Positions 56,192 through 64,000 of a stretch of DNA of 64,000 nucleotides are shown in pieces (the stretch's first letter is position 1; every line of letters starts with the position of its first letter). The position numbers and the translations under genes are program-made. The notes below the pieces were generated by a model. That model was not told the DNA's origin and searched no databases. It worked only from the letters and a program-made list of their open reading frames with translations. This DNA is from Stanieria sp. NIES-3757 (GTDB lineage Bacteria > Cyanobacteriota > Cyanobacteriia > Cyanobacteriales > Xenococcaceae), in NCBI GenBank assembly GCA_002355455.1, contig AP017375.1, positions 1,426,001-1,490,000 on the forward strand. Direction: 5' to 3'.

Positions 56192-57799
56192 TTATTCAGG
56201 TTTTCCAGCATTAATAGTAGTTAAAATTTTAGTTTCTTGCTCAACTTGTGCTTTTCTTTGCTTTTCTTGGGCTTGAAATTGTGCTAATTGTTGTTCAATT
56301 TCAGTGCGGACAGTTTGACGATATTCCAAAAAATGTTCGTTATGGGCGCAAAGAGTTAAATAATGTTCCCAAACTGCGGGATTATGTTTAAGAATTCCCA
56401 ATAAATGATGCCAGAATTGCCAACGAGTATTACGTTTAAAACCCTGTCGCCAGATGACAATCATTAAAGCTTTGAGGTCGACCCAATTTGGTAAACTAGC
56501 AGGAATTTGACACTGAGGCGCACCAAGCTTAAGGAAACAACGATAAACTCGGTCTAAATAAGTTTTAGGCTCATATAGAGTCCAAAATGCCTCAATATAT
56601 TCTCTGGCAATTTCTTCAATCGGACGAGTAGGAATAAAATTCATCAAGGTTGTTTGATTGATATCCTTTCTTGTCTCATCTCGCAGACGTTGTTCCTGTT
56701 CTAAACGATTCCACAAAGCTGTATTAGGTAAAGCTTGTAACATCCCAAACATTGCCGTAGGAATGGCTGCTTCTTCTACAAAATGAATAATACGTTGACC
56801 TGCATTGGCTTTTTCACCATCAAAACCAATGATAAAGCCTGCCATCGGTCGTAATCCTGCCCTAATTATTTTATCAACCGTATCTGCAAGCGAATTTCTA
56901 GTATTTTGGAATTTTTTAGTTAGTTGTAAGCTATCTTCATCAGGAGTTTCGATCCCTAAAAAGACGGCGTTAAAATTGCATTGCACCATCAATTCCATTA
57001 GTTCTGCATCGTCTGCTAAGTCTACAGAAGCTTCCGTATTAAAAGCAAAAGGATATCGGTGTTCTGCTTGCCAAACTTTAAGTTCTTTTAGGAACAATTT
57101 AACATTGCGTTTGTTACCAATAAAATTATCATCCACCATAAAAATACTTCTACGCCAACCTAATTCGTAAAGATAATCTAGTTCCTTCAGAAGTTGGGCT
57201 GGTGTTTTGGTTCGTGGTTTGCGACCATAAAGAACGATAATGTCACAAAATTCGCATTGAAACGGACAACCACGGGAAAATTGCACTGACATCGAATCAT
57301 AAGCATCCAACTCTAGCAAATCGTAGCGAGGGATAGGTGTAGCAGTGACATCGGGCTTTTCTGTAGTGCGAAACGTGCCATTTTTTTCCCCTTTTGCTAA
57401 CGCATCGACAAACATGGGCAGGGTAATTTCTCCCTCATCTAAAATGAGAAAATCTGTCCCTGCTTCTTGCGGTTCGTGGGGTAAAGAAGTAGCATAAGGA
57501 CCACCTACGGCGACTAATTTACCTCGCTGTTTAGCTACTTGAATTTGTGCTAGTAAATCATTTTTTTGGACAATCATGGCAGAAAAAAGCACTAAATCTG
57601 CCCATTCCCATTCCTCTTCCTTAACATCACGAATATTACGGTCAACTAGTTTAAATTCCCAAGTTTGGGGTAAAATTGCTGCAACGGTAATTAATCCTAA
57701 TGGCGGTAATAAGACTTTACGGTTAACTAATTCTAAAATTTTGTCATAAGACCAAAAAGTTTGCGGAAATAGGGGATAGATTAATAAAACTCGCATCAA
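56192..57799 (-). CDS. B12-binding-domain radical SAM protein (DUF4070 type)
   Basis: A 535-residue protein. The N-terminal Rossmann part (1-150, LLPPLGLITVAAILP; VDRNIRD; VAVGGPYAT) is a B12-binding-like domain. The radical SAM core has the 4Fe-4S motif C178-x3-C182-x2-C185 (RGCPFQCEFCD), followed by the DDNFIGNK segment. The C-terminal region (about 370-480) resembles DUF4070. Members include methylases such as hopanoid C-2 methylase HpnP, and many uncharacterised cyanobacterial proteins. The substrate cannot be told from sequence. The C-terminus is a Q/E-rich coiled helix. It is convergent with the amidase gene. Confidence 0.85.
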   Translation of the reverse strand: MMRVLLIYPLFPQTFWSYDKILELVNRKVLLPPLGLITVAAILPQTWEFKLVDRNIRDVKEEEWEWADLVLFSAMIVQKNDLLAQIQVAKQRGKLVAVGGPYATSLPHEPQEAGTDFLILDEGEITLPMFVDALAKGEKNGTFRTTEKPDVTATPIPRYDLLELDAYDSMSVQFSRGCPFQCEFCDIIVLYGRKPRTKTPAQLLKELDYLYELGWRRSIFMVDDNFIGNKRNVKLFLKELKVWQAEHRYPFAFNTEASVDLADDAELMELMVQCNFNAVFLGIETPDEDSLQLTKKFQNTRNSLADTVDKIIRAGLRPMAGFIIGFDGEKANAGQRIIHFVEEAAIPTAMFGMLQALPNTALWNRLEQEQRLRDETRKDINQTTLMNFIPTRPIEEIAREYIEAFWTLYEPKTYLDRVYRCFLKLGAPQCQIPASLPNWVDLKALMIVIWRQGFKRNTRWQFWHHLLGILKHNPAVWEHYLTLCAHNEHFLEYRQTVRTEIEQQLAQFQAQEKQRKAQVEQETKILTTINAGKPE

Positions 57800-58196
57800 A
57801 TTATCTCCTCACCCACTTAAAAATAATGTCTCTATGAGGGTAACGCAGTCTTTAGGTTAACGGGACAACATTGATTAAATTTCTTTGCAATACAGTATGG
57901 TTAATTTATTAAGCTGAGTTTAACTTACTGCATTTTTCAATTTGTAAGAACACGAATTACAATTACAAAGCTATTAGCTTGAAGCTCTTAGCTTTTATCC
58001 CTCTCCTAGGAAACAATTTAAGGTCAATCTGATTCAGACAAATTTATTAAAAATAAAACAGTTGTTCTTGGCGACGATTTTTCCTCTGCTGCTAGATACA
58101 AGCAGATAACTGTGTGTAGTTAATGGTTAGAATAAGAGGTAAATAAACTCTTGAAAAAAGACTGTGCTTTGATTTTCTTATTATCAGTTTAAGGCT
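57800..58196. other. Intergenic region
   Basis: About 400 bp between the radical SAM gene (minus) and a small + strand frame. AT-rich, with no convincing gene, RNA or repeat. Both flanking promoters should lie here. Confidence 0.45.
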
Positions 58197-58301
58197 ATGG
58201 AAGAGTATTTACGCAGTTTATTTGCAGATAAAGTCACACTGGCATGGATGTTTTTAATCATCAGTTTTTGTTGGTTTGCTTATATTCCAGGTAGACTTTA
58301 G
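58197..58301 (+). CDS. Possible 34-residue single-helix membrane protein
   Basis: A 34-residue frame: short acidic N-terminus (MEEYLRSLFADK), one transmembrane helix (VTLAWMFLIISFCWFAYI) and a basic end (PGRL). This is the layout of small photosynthetic or respiratory subunits, but the sequence matches none that I recognise. AAGG is only 2 nt before the ATG. Very short frames arise by chance, so confidence is modest. Confidence 0.35.
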   Translation: MEEYLRSLFADKVTLAWMFLIISFCWFAYIPGRL

Positions 58302-58335
58302 TTAAATTTCGACTCTTTGATCTTGGAATTGGCTT

Positions 58336-58564
58336 TCAACTGCTAGATTCTGGTAAATGAGGACGAAAACATAAATAAACTAAGGCACCAAACAGAGGAA
58401 CTAACGCCACCATCCAAAAAATTTTGGCATCCCGTAAACTCCGATTGAAACTTAATTAGTTGTTCGATGATGGTGATGTTTCCTGGTTGATCTAGCGGAG
58501 CCAACCATAAAGTATAAGCAACAAAGATTACCCAAATCAACCAAAGCAATATTTTGGTAGCCAT
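58336..58564 (-). pseudogene. Small membrane protein gene with a frameshift
   Basis: The frame starting at ATG 58564 (MATKILLWLIWVIFVAYTLW) is coherent to about EQLIKF near 58440. It then runs into a poor-quality tail that ends at 58343. The next frame resumes a typical membrane sequence: SLRDAKIFWMVALVPLFGAL, then VYLCFRPHLPESSS, ending at 58336. Together they make a plausible two-helix protein of about 75 residues, similar to small cyanobacterial membrane proteins. One indel near 58440-58455, or a sequencing error, would explain it. Confidence 0.6.
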
Positions 58565-58648
58565 TAAAAGCACTAACCTTTGCTTATCTGCCTGGAAAAA
58601 AATAAGAGAGACGCAGAAAAATTGCGTCTATAGCCCTATTTAGCGAGA

Positions 58649-58891
58649 TTAGCCCGTACTAGGAAGATCGCTTGCTTCAGGATCGGAACGACTAGGAACA
58701 TGTTCTTCTGCCGTACTAGAAGCACTTCCACCAGAGGCATTGCCTGGTTTTCCTTCGTTAGCATTGCGGGCTTCCTCTAATCCTATTGAAGGCTCTGAAG
58801 CAATCTGTGCAGCCCTCATTCCGCTATTATCTGAGATTTCTTTGGGATTTTCGTTCTCAGGGTTAGAATTAATATCTTTTTTTTCAACCAT
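58649..58891 (-). CDS. Small disordered hydrophilic protein
   Basis: An 80-residue protein rich in E, N, S, G and P with almost no large hydrophobic residues, so it is predicted to be intrinsically disordered. GAGG about 8 nt before the ATG supports a real gene. It shares its general style with the 64-residue protein upstream and with stress or dehydration proteins. No family recognised. Confidence 0.55.
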   Translation of the reverse strand: MVEKKDINSNPENENPKEISDNSGMRAAQIASEPSIGLEEARNANEGKPGNASGGSASSTAEEHVPSRSDPEASDLPSTG

Positions 58892-58990
58892 TTCTTTATC
58901 CTCGATCGCACTAAAATTAAATTCTTTTAGGATTTACCAGAAGGTTCGTTAGCTTTAATTAGTTCTGGTTTTTGTTGCCTTATGATTAAT

Positions 58991-59185
58991 TTATGATTCT
59001 GGTTCTGGTTGGCTTGGTCGTTCGAGTGCTTCTGGCTTTTCCGTACCTTCTCTTTTTAGCTCACCAGCGGGAAGAGCCTCGTCTGGTCGCACATTTAATT
59101 CTTCCAAATCAGAACTCAACTGATCGTTGGCATTAACATTTGGTTTGTTCGAGGTACCTTTGTGACTGGCATGACCACTACTCAT
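58991..59185 (-). CDS. Small disordered hydrophilic protein
   Basis: A 64-residue protein (MSSGHASHKGTSNKPN start; NVRPDEALPAGELKREG middle), rich in E, P and S and predicted disordered. AAGGAGAAAAAATT directly before the ATG is a strong ribosome-binding site. It lies 39 bp after the aeRF1-like gene on the same strand and is probably cotranscribed with it. The function is unknown; a stress role is inferred from context. Confidence 0.6.
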   Translation of the reverse strand: MSSGHASHKGTSNKPNVNANDQLSSDLEELNVRPDEALPAGELKREGTEKPEALERPSQPEPES

Positions 59186-59224
59186 AATTTTTTCTCCTTA
59201 ATAAAATAAAATTGAAATTGGTAA

Positions 59225-60400
59225 TTAATAACGAAAGATGCCTGCTAGAGGTGCTGCATCTGGTACTTGTTCGGGTTCGACGGCATAGACAGTACCGCTA
59301 TTAAGAATGGTTTGAATGGCTGCTGAATCTAATAAATCTTCGTCTCCTGGTTCTAAATCAGCATGTAAATTTAATTGATTATTTTGTGGATCGAAACTGC
59401 CCCATTGTTGGATACCCTTAGCGACAAATAAGCGATCCACACGACCGTAATAAGCAGCAGCAACAACTTCTTTGAGATCGTGAGAAATTTTGCCTGTTCC
59501 AGTCAAATCCCGATATTGCTTGATCGCTTCTTGTTGTGCTTGAGTAAAATAAGGTTCGACAATTTGCCAAGCTTGCTCTTGTAATTCTTCGGGTTTGAGA
59601 ATTTCTGGATTTCCAGTAATACCTTCTTCAAGAAGATTTTGATAGGTATTAGCTTCTCGATAAATTGGGAAGAGATATTCGACACCAACTAAAACTAAAG
59701 GTGCGCGTTTTCCTCGCAGATATTTTTGCAAACCGTCATCGAGTTGATGAAAGAATTGTAAGATATTGCGTCGGTTGTCATCCGTGTCGGGACTACCCTG
59801 TCCGTGAAAAGAGCCTGCCTGTTGAAAGGCATTACTAGTTCCACCTTTAGGAGTACTAATACGATTTTGCAAGCTATTTTCTGGTTCGTCGTATCGCAAT
59901 GCTTCGGCAAGACTTTTTGGCACGTCTTCTAATTCGATCTCGTTGACGTTGTAGCGCGAACCTTCAAAAAACCTAACATCCTTTTGACTTAAAGCTAAAA
60001 TATAGAACTCTCCATCTTCTGTAAGTAAAGGTAACAGAGGCTTGAGATGAAAGCGATCGCCTACTATAACTAATTCCTCAAACTCTAAAGGTAGACGATA
60101 GCAACGCAGAAAATTGTCTGCCAGAAAAATTGCGAGTCCATCATTTTGCTGCTGCCAAAATTCTTCTGTATCTAAATCTAAAACTGGTTGCAAAAATTCG
60201 GAGACATTAAAATCTTGTAAGTCGTATTCTTTTTTATATTCTTCTAAATAAGTTTCAGCCAATCTAATCGCATTTTTAAATCGAATTGGATTTTGTCTTG
60301 TTTCGGGACCAAATCGACAAGTGGGTATATAGATAGAAACACAAATTCCTAACGACTGTTCTACTAAAGTTTTGAGTTCATCAATCGCCAATAGCCTCAT
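59225..60400 (-). CDS. aeRF1-like (Balon/baeRF type) putative ribosome hibernation factor
   Basis: A 391-residue protein of the bacterial archaeo-eukaryotic release-factor-1-like group, which includes the cold-shock hibernation factor Balon. The order of segments fits: an N-terminal domain (SIYIPTCRFGPETRQNPIRFKN-type, about 20-45), a central domain (FYILALSQKDVRFFEGSRYNV; KRAPLVLVGVEYLFPIYREA) and a C-terminal L7Ae-like domain (KEVVAAAYYGRVDRLFVAKG). It ends in the typical PLAGIFRY. Balon relatives bind the ribosomal A site and shelter it during stress. The function here is inferred from family and from the two stress-like small genes downstream. Confidence 0.75.
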   Translation of the reverse strand: MRLLAIDELKTLVEQSLGICVSIYIPTCRFGPETRQNPIRFKNAIRLAETYLEEYKKEYDLQDFNVSEFLQPVLDLDTEEFWQQQNDGLAIFLADNFLRCYRLPLEFEELVIVGDRFHLKPLLPLLTEDGEFYILALSQKDVRFFEGSRYNVNEIELEDVPKSLAEALRYDEPENSLQNRISTPKGGTSNAFQQAGSFHGQGSPDTDDNRRNILQFFHQLDDGLQKYLRGKRAPLVLVGVEYLFPIYREANTYQNLLEEGITGNPEILKPEELQEQAWQIVEPYFTQAQQEAIKQYRDLTGTGKISHDLKEVVAAAYYGRVDRLFVAKGIQQWGSFDPQNNQLNLHADLEPGDEDLLDSAAIQTILNSGTVYAVEPEQVPDAAPLAGIFRY

Positions 60401-60588
60401 TTAAACCATCCCCCAATTACTTAGCGCGAACTTGCTTATCTCGAGCTTTGACAATCGGTCAACTTGATCGCGCTTTTTAAGTTATGGTTTGATGCTAGAA
60501 AACTAGCAATTCTTTTCCCTCTTCCTTATGGAGGAGAAATAGGTTTAGTTTAATTAAAGCTAAATAGAAGAAGTTGAAGCAGATCGAG

Positions 60589-61941
60589 TTATGAGGCACG
60601 TTCTCTTAACAAAAACAGAAATTTTACCTGCTTTAAGATGCCAAGTCCCAGAACATTTTCGTGTCTTGGTTCGTGAACGAAAAGTAAAGGTAAAAGCGCA
60701 ATAATTCGCAACACGGAAGAAAGGACAAATAATCCAGGTAAACCGCCGATGTAAGCAGTTTGAGCTAAAATACCACCTGTGGTAGTACCTAACGCGCCAC
60801 TTAAGCCACCAATAGCAGCCGCGATCGCGAAATAACTTGAAGGTTTATGAGTAGGTGCAGTTGCCATTTGTAGATTGTTGTTACAAAGATCGATCGCCGA
60901 GACAGTTGCGCCTGTAATCAGATAGAGCAAAGGTAACCAGAATCTCGTTGATAAGCGATCGCTATCAATTCCCAACCACAACAATGGCAAGATTGAAACT
61001 GCTATTCCCACTCCAATTAAAATGGAACGGTTGCCAATGCGATCGGCTAACTTGCCCCAAACAACTAGCATTAATACATTTGCTCCTGCCGTCAAACTGC
61101 TATAAAAAGTCACCCAACTGATATCCAAACCTAGATCTTTAAGTAGATAGATATTGAAAAAGGGTGCGCTGGAGTTAACAGCAAACATCCATAAGCCGTT
61201 AAAAAAAAGAAATTTAAGGAAATTGGTGTCTTTGAGAAAAGTTAAACAGGTTGGTGTTTCTTGATCGTTCTTAATAATCTTGGTTACCTGTTGGGGATTA
61301 ACATCCGTCATTAACAATTGAAAACCCAAACTAATTAACCCTGCCACTACAGCTATGGTTAAAATTAATCCATAACTTTCTACCTTACTAACCTGCCAGC
61401 GAGACACCAACAAACCCAACAATGGTACGGATAATAAATTAGTCAAATTAGCTGCACTGCTACGAAATCCAAAATAACGACCCCGCAAACGACGAGGTAC
61501 TAAAACAGCCATCCAACTAGTCCAGTTAGCAATTCCCAAAGCACCAAAGGTATGAGCGAGGAACACAACTATCAAAGTCAACTCTATTAATTGATGCGAT
61601 CGACACCAACCCATCTCAAAGCCGATGATTGCTAAAGCCAAAAGCAACCACAACAATCTAGCGGGGACAAAAATCCGTAAATTGTATTGACGACGACTGA
61701 GCGATCGATCTGCTAAAATCGCCCCGACTGGCTGCAAAAAATGAGCAAACATCGGGATGGCTGAAAGCATGCCAATTTCTAAGCTGTTGGCACCCAATTC
61801 TAATAAAAAATTGCCCAGTAAAATTTCAGCAGTGACGCAACCAAAAAAAGCCGAAAAAATCCCATCACAAGTAGAAGCTTTTAGACTAGTGCGGATATCT
61901 TGTTTAGAAAGCTTGATTGCATGATCGAGATTGGTGTCCAA
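60589..61941 (-). CDS. MFS transporter
   Basis: A 450-residue protein with about 12 transmembrane helices of the major facilitator superfamily. The loop 2-3 motif appears as GAILADRSLSRRQYNLR, and a second Arg-rich cytoplasmic loop is VPRRLRGRYFGFRSSAANL. The substrate is unknown. The short soluble N-terminus (MDTNLDHAIKLSKQDIRTSL) is typical of this cyanobacterial subgroup. No operon partner; it is divergent from the toxin-antitoxin pair. Confidence 0.85.
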   Translation of the reverse strand: MDTNLDHAIKLSKQDIRTSLKASTCDGIFSAFFGCVTAEILLGNFLLELGANSLEIGMLSAIPMFAHFLQPVGAILADRSLSRRQYNLRIFVPARLLWLLLALAIIGFEMGWCRSHQLIELTLIVVFLAHTFGALGIANWTSWMAVLVPRRLRGRYFGFRSSAANLTNLLSVPLLGLLVSRWQVSKVESYGLILTIAVVAGLISLGFQLLMTDVNPQQVTKIIKNDQETPTCLTFLKDTNFLKFLFFNGLWMFAVNSSAPFFNIYLLKDLGLDISWVTFYSSLTAGANVLMLVVWGKLADRIGNRSILIGVGIAVSILPLLWLGIDSDRLSTRFWLPLLYLITGATVSAIDLCNNNLQMATAPTHKPSSYFAIAAAIGGLSGALGTTTGGILAQTAYIGGLPGLFVLSSVLRIIALLPLLFVHEPRHENVLGLGILKQVKFLFLLRERAS

Positions 61942-62146
61942 AGTATTGCAGTTGTGGGAAAATGCCTCAATTTCTTCGATTGCTGGCTACTCCGAAATAG
62001 ATACAGCTAAAATTTAACTCAAACAAAATTTTTCAACTATTTCCACATACAAATATTAATCGAATCTAATTTTGAAGAACGGTCATGCTTGTGACTTCTA
62101 GCCAAAAAAAACCATTTTATTAAACTTCAAAGATAGTTTATGATTA

Positions 62147-62166
62147 ATGTACGTTTTTATGTACAT
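62147..62166. promoter_or_regulatory. Operator of the YefM-YoeB pair
   Basis: ATGTAC (62147-62152) and GTACAT (62161-62166) form a palindrome with an 8-bp spacer, 5 bp before the antitoxin start. A full TGTACA lies at 62160-62165 and a near copy TGTACG 12 bp upstream at 62148-62153. YefM-YoeB complexes recognise TGTACA cores spaced 12 bp apart. The match is direct; binding is inferred. Confidence 0.65.
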
Positions 62167-62171
62167 AAAAT

Positions 62172-62483
62172 ATGTTGGATTCTCAAATAATATCGCCGAC
62201 TGAAGCGAGAAATGATTTTTTTAATTTGTTGAATACGATAGTAGAAAATCATCAGGTATACATAATCAATCGTAGGAATGGGGAAAACGTAGCGTTAATT
62301 CCCGAATCGGATTTAGTAAGCTTGATAGAAACAGTTTATCTTTTTCGTTCTCCGACGAATGCACGCCGTCTTTTGGAAGCAATAGAAGAATCAAAGACGG
62401 GAAAAATTAAGCCTCAAAGTTTATTAGAACTGCAACAGGAGTTAGGCGTTGGGCAAGAAGAAGAAAAAGAGAGCGGAAAATGA
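62172..62483 (+). CDS. yefM: Phd/YefM family antitoxin
   Basis: A 103-residue antitoxin. The N-terminal DNA-binding domain has the family pattern ISPTEARNDFFNLLNTIVEN, then VYIINRRNGENVALIPESD. The C-terminal part (SPTNARRLLEAIEESKTGK, LLELQQELG) wraps the toxin. It neutralises YoeB and represses the operon through the TGTACA sites just upstream. It overlaps the toxin gene by 35 bp. Confidence 0.92.
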   Translation: MLDSQIISPTEARNDFFNLLNTIVENHQVYIINRRNGENVALIPESDLVSLIETVYLFRSPTNARRLLEAIEESKTGKIKPQSLLELQQELGVGQEEEKESGK

Positions 62484-62766
62484 TGAAGTCAAACCAGTAG
62501 TAGTAAATCGCAGTCCTGGTTTTAGCTCTCGTTTTAAGGAGGATTTAGCTTGGTGGTTTAAACAAGATACTAAGACGGGAGAAAAAATACTCGATTTGGT
62601 AACAGCAGTAATGTCCGATCCTTTTAGCGGAATAGGAAAACCAGAACCTTTAAAATACCTCGATGCAGATCTATGGTCGAGACGAATTAATTTAGAGCAT
62701 CGATTAGTTTATCGAGTTGGACAGACTCAAATCGATTTTTTAGCTTGTCGATATCATTACGAATAA
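62449..62766 (+). CDS. yoeB: YoeB family toxin (mRNA interferase)
   Basis: A ribosome-dependent RNase toxin. The YoeB fold occupies the C-terminal 85 residues: FSSRFKEDLAWWFKQDTKTG, then GKPEPLKYLDADLWSRRINLEHRLVYRV and CRYHYE. The catalytic Glu (PEPLK), Arg (WSRRIN) and the C-terminal His (RYHYE) are present. It starts at TTG 62449, with GGAG 7 nt upstream inside the antitoxin gene, giving a basic extension of about 20 residues (GKKKKKRAENDE). No ATG is in frame. Confidence 0.92.
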   Translation: MGKKKKKRAENDEVKPVVVNRSPGFSSRFKEDLAWWFKQDTKTGEKILDLVTAVMSDPFSGIGKPEPLKYLDADLWSRRINLEHRLVYRVGQTQIDFLACRYHYE

Positions 62767-62789
62767 ATAGCGATCGCTTTTCAGGTAAA

Positions 62790-64000
62790 TCAAAACAATT
62801 CTGCATCTTTAATTAGTTTAATCATTCCTGCATTAGCAACTTCTCCACAAGTACGAGGAGTGGGAAACATTTTACCAGGATTAGCTAAACCTTTAGGATT
62901 AAAAGCATCACGGACATATCCCATTGTTTCTAAGTCAGTTTCATTGAACATATAAGGCATATAACAATTTTTATCTGAACCAATACCGTGTTCCCCTGAA
63001 AGACTTCCTCCAGCTTCAACACAGAGTTTCAGAATTTCTCCTCCTAGTTTTTCCACTGCTTCAAATTCTCCTGGTACAGAATTATCGTAGAGAATTAAAG
63101 GATGTAAATTCCCATCGCCAGCATGAAAAACATTAGCAATACGATAGCCCGATTCTTCACTCAGACGATTAATTTCTTTTAGTACGGAAACTAATTTAGT
63201 GCGGGGAATTACACCATCTTGCACAAAGTAATTAACACTAATATGTCCTGCTGCTGCAAAGGCTGCTTTTCTACCTTTCCACAATTTTAAACGGGTTTCA
63301 GCATCGTTAGCTGAAGTAATATTGCGCGAATTATTTTGCCGACAAATTTCCGCTATACGTTTTTTACCTTCTGCAACTTCTACTTCCAAACCATCCAATT
63401 CTACTAATAAAATGGCTTCAGCATCACGAGGATAACAACCAGTCGCTACTACATCTTCTACTGCATTGATACTAAGATTATCCATAATTTCCATACCAGC
63501 AGGAATAATCCCTGCACTGATAATCCCTGCTACGGCTGCGCCAGCATCTTCAATGGTAGGAAAATCGGCTAACACGACACAAATCGATTCAGGAGTTTTA
63601 AGAATACGTAGTGTTACTTCTGTAGCGATACCTAGCGTACCTTCTGAACCAACAAATAAACCAGTTAAATCGTAGCCAGGCATTTCGGGAATTGTACCAC
63701 CGACATCAATAATCGAACCTTCAGGAATAACTAATTTTAAACCGATTACGTGGTTGGTAGTGACACCATATTTAAGACAGTGAACTCCACCAGAATTTTC
63801 CGCTACATTCCCACCAATCGAACAGATAATTTGACTAGAAGGATCGGGGGCATAATAAAAACCTGCACCGCTAACCGCCTGAGTTACCCAATTATTAATA
63901 ATGCCTGGTTGTACAGTGATGCGATGATTTTCAATATCAATATCTAAAATTTGCTTCATCCTGGCGGTGACGATTAAAACGCAATCTTCTACAGGTAAAG
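62790..64000 (-). CDS. glcD: Glycolate oxidase subunit GlcD, 5' end outside window
   Basis: An FAD-linked glycolate dehydrogenase subunit, active in photorespiratory glycolate metabolism. The frame stays open to the right edge (LPVEDCVLIVTARMKQILDID), so ATG 63959 is internal and not the true start. Visible are the end of the PCMH-type FAD domain (YAPDPSSQIICSIGGNVAENSGG; KYGVTTNHVIGLKLV; GLFVGSEGTLGI) and the FAD-oxidase C-terminal domain (VFHAGDGNLHPLI; GGSLSGEHGIGSDK). It is convergent with yoeB, with 23 bp between stops. Confidence 0.93.
   Translation of the reverse strand, partial: LPVEDCVLIVTARMKQILDIDIENHRITVQPGIINNWVTQAVSGAGFYYAPDPSSQIICSIGGNVAENSGGVHCLKYGVTTNHVIGLKLVIPEGSIIDVGGTIPEMPGYDLTGLFVGSEGTLGIATEVTLRILKTPESICVVLADFPTIEDAGAAVAGIISAGIIPAGMEIMDNLSINAVEDVVATGCYPRDAEAILLVELDGLEVEVAEGKKRIAEICRQNNSRNITSANDAETRLKLWKGRKAAFAAAGHISVNYFVQDGVIPRTKLVSVLKEINRLSEESGYRIANVFHAGDGNLHPLILYDNSVPGEFEAVEKLGGEILKLCVEAGGSLSGEHGIGSDKNCYMPYMFNETDLETMGYVRDAFNPKGLANPGKMFPTPRTCGEVANAGMIKLIKDAELF

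Noticed and set aside
62449-62766. The toxin as a shadow frame, because of its TTG start and overlap
   Set aside because: It has the YoeB fold motifs, a GGAG at the right distance and a matching antitoxin.
63466-63959. Short + strand frames inside glcD, and ATG 63959 as the glcD start
   Set aside because: The + strand frames are shadows of glcD. The glcD frame continues to the window edge with family-typical sequence.

Overview
The window is a gene-dense, AT-rich stretch of a cyanobacterial chromosome. The evidence is an OCP/FRP photoprotection pair, chlP, the cyanobacterial-order ATP synthase operon (atp1-I-H-G-F-D-A-C), a CmpABCD bicarbonate transporter, an ArgZ/AgrE arginine dihydrolase, many GCGATCGC (HIP1) octamers and several palindromic repeats typical of cyanobacteria. 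The genus cannot be fixed from sequence alone; a unicellular or baeocystous type (Stanieria/Pleurocapsa-like) is only a guess.

Layout. 0-3 kb: the end of homoserine dehydrogenase, then a convergent type II restriction-modification pair (SinI-like nuclease; C5 methyltransferase with an N-terminal DNA-binding domain). 3-5.7 kb: OCP, FRP and ilvC. 5.7-7.2 kb: small conserved genes. 7.7-13.1 kb: an ABC transporter operon whose binding-protein residues identify it as bicarbonate (cmpABCD), not nitrate. 13.1-17.5 kb: an accessory patch with an IS630 remnant and a complete IS630 element lying between two related envelope-protein genes (SLH plus barrel, and barrel only). 17.9-25.4 kb: a methyltransferase and the atp operon. 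25.4-29.8 kb: a DUF3352-type protein and recQ.

29.9-33.1 kb is the most interesting locus: a small helical protein, an orphan antitoxin-like protein and an NB-ARC/TPR NLR-like protein. The small protein's C-terminus and the NLR's N-terminus share a short motif, as in amyloid-signalling NLR/effector pairs. 33.4-36.5 kb: ArgZ/AgrE and a secreted protein. 36.6-39.6 kb: a CBM2-CBM2-expansin protein and an N-terminally truncated MFS exporter. 39.7-43.5 kb: membrane proteins and an ankyrin protein.

43.7-46.5 kb is a stress cluster (Dps, a ChaB-domain protein, rubredoxin, three tandem CsbD proteins), followed by chlP, a stand-alone CheB esterase and a UvrD-like helicase. 51.9-54.2 kb: chromate resistance chrB-chrA. 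54.3-57.8 kb: a cell-wall amidase and a B12-binding radical SAM protein. 58.2-60.4 kb: small proteins, one frameshifted, plus a Balon/aeRF1-like putative ribosome hibernation factor. 60.6-64 kb: an MFS transporter, a YefM-YoeB toxin-antitoxin pair with a recognisable operator, and the start-truncated glycolate oxidase subunit glcD, which runs off the right edge. No tRNA, rRNA or CRISPR array was seen.
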